In this document: in pieces, positions 59,155 through 64,000 of the stretch | Layout: the number at the start of each line of letters is the position of its first letter | Numbering within the stretch: position 1 is the stretch's first letter | Assembly: GCF_000471905.2 (NCBI RefSeq) | Contig: NW_006499364.1 | Location: forward strand, 224,412 to 288,411 | Direction of reading: 5' to 3' | DNA: 64,000 nt | Source of the DNA: Amborella trichopoda | Taxonomy: Eukaryota; Streptophyta; Magnoliopsida; Amborellales; Amborellaceae | Notes under the pieces: generated by a model | What the model was told of the DNA's origin: nothing | The model's input: the letters and a program-made list of their open reading frames with translations, nothing else | Database searches by the model: none | Program-made: the position numbers and the translations under genes

Positions 59155-59232
59155 GACGCTTGGTAGGAATTGAGCCTCGGACATTGCATTGCAAATTATC
59201 AAGTGCTAACCAATTAAGCCTAAGCTCTTTTC
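59155..59232 (-). mobile_element. tRNA-derived SINE head (A and B boxes) or tRNA pseudogene
   Basis: On the minus strand the order is a tRNA-like A box (ggcttaattggttagcac) and, about 35 nt on, a B box (gaggctcaattcc), as in internal pol III promoters. A second, partial copy of the B-box half lies at 59102-59154. There is no full cloverleaf, so a SINE head is likelier than a tRNA gene. Confidence 0.5.
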
Positions 59233-59259
59233 CTGGTTACCTTTGCATTTGATTGACAT

Positions 59260-62130
59260 GTATCGCATTAGCATTATTAATAGGAAAAAATTTAAGCAAA
59301 GTTGTATCCTATAGCCTACATTTTATTTTGGAAAAATTACGTATAAATCCAATATATTTACAGTTGTTACAAAACTAAACAATCTCTAATGGCATTCATA
59401 TTTTTTGCAAATTACATGCATATCCGTTTTGAGCCTTTTATGTAAATTACATACATATCCATTTTCAGTTTGGCCGAATTTTTTTCCAAAATTGCCCCAA
59501 TTGTCAAAATCTCAAAATCCGAAAATCTTTTAGTCCTCCACAAACCAGCATCGATGCTCTACTGGATCTCGCATTCCTCTTTCTCTCTCTAAGAGCTGGA
59601 GCCATCTCCTCTCACCCTCTCTTCTCCTTGCTGCATCTCCCATTCCTTTGCCCTTTTTCTCATTGGGGCTGGTTAAGCTCTAATATTGCAACCAGTGTAG
59701 GGCTCACATCAATATTGACATCCAGTATTGGTCGGTGCACGAAATTGTAGAGAAGCCTGAGATTTATTTGTCATAAGCAAGCTTAAAGAATCAAAGTAGG
59801 TGCAGAAGTTTGATTTAGGGCTTTTAATTCATATCCCTCCAAAAGTACTAAATAAAAATTGTAATTTATGGCTTATATGTTTTTGATTTAGGGCTTTTAA
59901 TTCTGACATGTAAGAAAAACAGTCCCATGAATTTTTTACCTATGCATATGCATAAATATTTGTAATTATTTATCGATCTTTAACAAGTAAGTAAAACTCT
60001 AATAAAAATACAGATTTCTTGGAGATATTTTGATACATTAATTTTTTGGGCAAAAATGGGGTTTCTTTTGTACAAATCAAGAAAATATTCGTGTTGCATT
60101 AATGTTGATTCAAGTGCTTGCCGCTTATACAAATCGTTATCCTTGCTGATTTTGATACATTAATTTGTTGGGAAAATATTTGTGTTTCTTTTGCATTGAT
60201 CATTGTCCTTGCCGATTTGTTGGAGATATTTTGATATTTTTGGATAATTAGCATGGATTACCATCACTGTATAACCTTTCATTTGCTCTTCAAAATTACT
60301 TCACATAATTTGAAGTGCTTTTATCATTAGGAATATACTAAGGGAATGTCTATCTTTTATAACTCATAATCATTTGCACTCATTAGATGTCAAATTGGAT
60401 GACTTAGGGTGAGTCACAAAATCTGAAAATTTTATTTTGGAACTTTGTGTCTATTCAATGACACTATTACCACTACCCGTTTTAAAATTTAAAGAGCAAA
60501 ATCGATTGTGACTTTAATGTACATAAGATAAATTGTCTCTTTATATACAATCACATATAGAAATGATTTAATCCGTAAAATGTTTCAAGTTGTTTCCTTA
60601 TTAATATCATGCCTTCTCAATTTGATATGTTGTTTATGAAGTAATTGAGTTCTGTCCATGAAATTCTGCTGCATTACCTGCCCCTTGGTTAATTTTCAAC
60701 ACTTTTCATGTCTATTGGACGCATAATTTAGAAGATGATGTGATCGACTGATTAACTATTCTTTTATTGGCATATATGAATTTAAAGAATTGAAAATAAT
60801 ATTAAATGTTATGAGTTTTATATGAATTTCAGTGGCTTATTATTTGATTTATTTATTTTTATTCCTATGATAGACGAAAGGCAAATGTGTTCGTTTACAA
60901 TATTTCTTAAAAGCTTGTATTTGCATCTGTGTGCATTCAAACAAATGTGATCTACTTGACTTAGTTTTGCATCTATAAACTTATTATGAACCATTTATAC
61001 AATTGGGATCCAGTAAATATGGTACGTACACTGCCCTCTTGATGGCTACCCTTGAGGTCCACAGGACCCAAGTCTGCTGGAAGTATATACATTGTCAAGA
61101 TTTTACAATTATCTTAAGGGTGTGGTTTCTATAACGTTGTAACTTTAAACAATCCAATTATGGCGTATCTCCAAATTTTATCATAACATGCAATTTTGGT
61201 ATAAAAAATTATTAGAATTATCTCAAAATCTATTTTCATATCTTACTATAAAATTTTAAAATCCAAAAATGGTTAAATCAAGTAGATCTATAAACATATG
61301 AAAATCTTGCAACTTGACGGTCTAGATAATGTGTTGCAAGATGCACTATTTTTGAGACGCAAATTTTTTAGGGTTTTTTAAAATTAAAATAACTTTTTCC
61401 GATAGATTTTTGAGGTGCATTTGTAATTCTACATTTGAAGGTTGCAACTTTATATAAACTTTTTGTTATTTTCAAGACGTACAATTATCTTAATGTTGTT
61501 GCTTGAAACAAATTATGATAGTGAAAATCTTTGATCTCAGAACCATGCTGAATAAAAGGAAAACTTTAATTTTTACAACTATGAAAACAAGTGTTTTGAG
61601 ATTGTTGTTTTTTAAAGGAAAAGTTTATATAGAGCCGAGGGTCCAAACAATCAAATTAGAGCCTACCTCAAAAATTTCAGTAGAAGAGATTGTTTTGATG
61701 CTCAAATGTCCTCAAATTGATCATCTTGACATCAAGATACATGGACATGAGAAAAAATAGATTTCAAGTTTTGGAAATAGTGTATTGCATAGTGCATTTT
61801 TGAACAGTCAATTTTCAAGATTTTCAAGTTTTCATATATCTGTCGATCTACACTATTTTTGAAACTTTAAAATGTATAAATAAAGATAAAAACATATTTT
61901 AAGGCTATCACAAAAATTTACAATGTTGAAACTACATTTCTCGACACTATTGTAGGTAGGTTCTGATTTAATTGTTTAGCGCCTAGGCTCTATACAAACC
62001 GCACCATTTTTAAAATATAGATCTCATTTTCTTTAAAAATAAGCGCTTTGTGCGTCAATGTTCGAACCACTGGTTAGAATATCTGAAAAATGCAAGCTTT
62101 CGGATGTTGAAAGACGCTACCGCATTGATG
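59260..62130. other. Intergenic AT-rich sequence without recognised genes
   Basis: Short open frames only. At 59345-59465 the motif aaattac(a/g)tacatatcc recurs three times and may mark the terminus of a DNA transposon, but no partner end was found. One 85-codon frame at 61503-61760 has no recognisable family. Confidence 0.45.
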
Positions 62131-62790
62131 TTAACGTTTTTAGAAGCATTTTTGGGTCTTTAAATCATATGAAAAACCAAAATATTGAGCAATTTGGATA
62201 TTGAACACCCGAAACCAGCGGAAGGCTATTGGAATTGTTTTTATGTTTCCAAGAGCATTTTTTTGTTGTTCAAAGATCGAAGATATAAGGTTTTTGGATA
62301 TTCAATATCTGAAATGTCGATAAATTTGGATTCGAACATCCAAAATTAGCAGCAGCCTACTGGATTTGTTTTGGTGTTTCCAGTTGGTCTTTTGGAGACT
62401 GAAAATATAGATATTTCGGATATTCAATTTATGAAACGTCGATAAGTTCTGAATTTCAAACATCTGAAACCAACGATAGTTTACTGGAACTGTTTTCATA
62501 TTTCCAATAGCATTTTTGGTCTTTCAAAGACTAAAAATATAGCTATTTCGGATAGTTAATAACCTAAATATTGATATTTTCTGATGTTGTACATCAAAAT
62601 GTAAAAGATGCTACTGATGTTTTTTTTAAGTCTCCAATATTTCGGTCTTTCAAAGGCCGAAAAAATGGCTATTTTGGATAAAAAATATCCAAAATATTAA
62701 TAATTTTGGATGTTGAACATCTGAAATATGAAAGAGGCTATGGAATATTTTTTGAGTTTCCAGTAGCATTTTTGGTCTTTTAAAAACCGA
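62130..62790. repeat. Minisatellite, about 5 diverged units of ~128 bp
   Basis: The word ttccantagcatttttggtc recurs near 62249, 62377, 62503, 62631 and 62759. Each copy is followed by ttcaaagaccgaaaat, atttcggatattcaa and atctgaaa words. Units differ at many sites, so the array is old. Confidence 0.8.
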
Positions 62791-62792
62791 AA

Positions 62793-63043
62793 CTATTGTT
62801 GGATATATATCCTTTCAAGGCCTTGAGTGCGATGCTAGAAATGTTTTGAGTCACAGTGGGAGTGACCAGTGGCTACCAGACTCTTTATATACTGGGATTA
62901 GAATAGGCCAAAATAACCATGTTTAGACTGAGGGGAGGGTTTTGGAATATTGTGAACCGAGAGGTTTTAGGGTTTTGCTTCTAGTCATGGTCGATATGAT
63001 TAGATTTACCTCATTTCATGTGAGCCAGGGCCTGGGGATCAGT

Positions 63044-63093
<50 letters not shown>

Positions 63094-64000
63094 GTGTGTG
63101 TAGTGTGTGTGTGTGTGTGTGTGTGTGTGAGTAGTAGGCTGTAAGACGACATAAGCCAAATGCCTTATATGTGTAGCTTGTTCACAGTGCGTGCACAAAA
63201 AGTCGTATTTTGAGAAATTATTCTGATAAGATGAGATCCACCTATCAGAACAGCACATACATATTGAGAGAGGACCCCTGCATCTACAAGAGTGCATATA
63301 CTTGGGGGCACCTATAATCCACTAAACAACTTTGGAGTCCATCCAACTATCGGTCAGCATTGATATGCCCACTCATGTCTGGACTGAAATATGTGATGCA
63401 TAAGGAATTGTTGGGTTGGTTTGAGAAATTGAATTGGGCTTCTGGATATAGCCCAGTGGAGTATCATACAACCTGATCATCTGTAGAACCGAACTTTTCC
63501 ACCCCAGATTTATTAGAAGTGCCAGACCCTAATGCTTTGCTAAGAAATGATGAAAATTGATTTTTTGTGATTTTAGATGATCTTTGAAAATTTTATTTTA
63601 AAAAAAAAATGATTTGACAAATTATTTGTGTGCTAATTCCAATTAACGACGTCCGCACATGTGGCATGTGGCACACAAATAGCTAATGTATGCCACACAT
63701 GCATCCTATAGGGCATCCACGTCATTGCCCAATAGGCATGACATGGAAACCGTAAAACTTGACATGAGACCTTTGTTTGGATATAAGATATAACATGGAT
63801 AAGTGTAATGTGTTTTATGACACATGTGTGAAGCATATGTGTGGAGACATGTGTGGGTTCATATGTAGGAATGTAGAGATTACTCGTTTTTTAAAATTCA
63901 TTTATCTCCTTTATTTTTATTTTTTTATCTTTTAAAATTTTGAAATTGATGCTTTTTATTCATATGAAGGAGATAAGGGGATAAACCATGACTTATGGTG
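62793..64000 (-). mobile_element. Family B LTR in inverted orientation, continues past the window
   Basis: Starts TGTTGGATATATATCC and tttcaaggccttgag, the reverse complement of the family B end at 6570-6604. It includes cacagtgggagtgacc and, at 63046-63128, (TA)n and (GT)n runs. It is truncated by the window edge. Confidence 0.65.
63046..63128 (+). repeat. (TA)n and (GT)n compound microsatellite
   Basis: About 22 TA units (63046-63090) followed by gtagtgtgtgtagt and about 12 GT units to 63128. Confidence 0.95.

Noticed and set aside
59155-59232. Functional tRNA gene
   Set aside because: A and B boxes are recognisable but no acceptor stem or cloverleaf closes, and part of the unit is tandemly repeated.
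61503-61760. 85-codon plus-strand frame downstream of the gene
   Set aside because: AT-rich region, no recognised family, no supporting signals.
63016-63297. Minus-strand frame with His-Thr and Ile-Tyr repeats
   Set aside because: Translation of the TA/GT microsatellite within an LTR.

Overview
The window is nuclear DNA of a flowering plant with a repeat-rich genome. The evidence is a many-exon host gene with U-rich plant introns, Ty1/Copia and Ty3/Gypsy relatives, an L1-type LINE with a plant RNase H domain, RTE LINEs, MITEs and a tRNA-derived SINE. The species cannot be fixed from the sequence. There are two assembly gaps (21205-21440 and 32987-33449). Nothing here is prokaryotic: there are no operons, ribosome binding sites or CRISPR arrays.

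The only host gene I can support is a callose synthase (1,3-beta-glucan synthase, CALS/GSL family) on the + strand. I place 28 exons from about 18586 to the stop codon at 57705-57707. Their phases agree at every junction and give one open frame of about 1,410-1,420 codons. This is the C-terminal three quarters of a protein that is usually about 1,900-1,950 residues: the end of the N-terminal membrane domain, the central cytoplasmic glucan synthase region, and the C-terminal membrane domain. No exon for the first ~550 residues is visible in 1-18585.

Layout. (1) 1-11108: a Copia element on the minus strand, with a solo LTR of a second family inserted in its pol region. (2) 11109-18260: an old Gypsy element with LTR-derived pieces nested inside. 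(3) 18586-18956: first recognised exon. (4) 18957-27591: an 8.6 kb intron filled with nested LTRs, an RTE fragment and a gap. (5) 27592-32365: thirteen exons; one short intron carries a whole solo LTR. (6) 32366-42245: a 9.9 kb intron with a CACTA-like terminus, a gap, RTE pieces, an LTR holding a MITE, and two Copia fragments. (7) 42246-43379: five exons. (8) 43380-50864: an intron with an L1 LINE and a small LTR element. (9) 50865-53241: seven exons, including the largest. (10) 53242-56991: an intron with an RTE LINE and a Mutator-type MITE. (11) 56992-57707: the last two exons. (12) 57708-64000: intergenic, with a SINE-related tandem array, a ~128 bp minisatellite and another LTR.

The most interesting observations concern how this gene has kept its frame despite heavy invasion. 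They are a 33 bp in-frame duplication in a conserved motif, a 67 bp duplication of a 3' splice site, a stop-free 132 bp intron, two frame-preserving solutions at one junction, a solo LTR ending 27 nt before an exon, and an atypical C-terminus.
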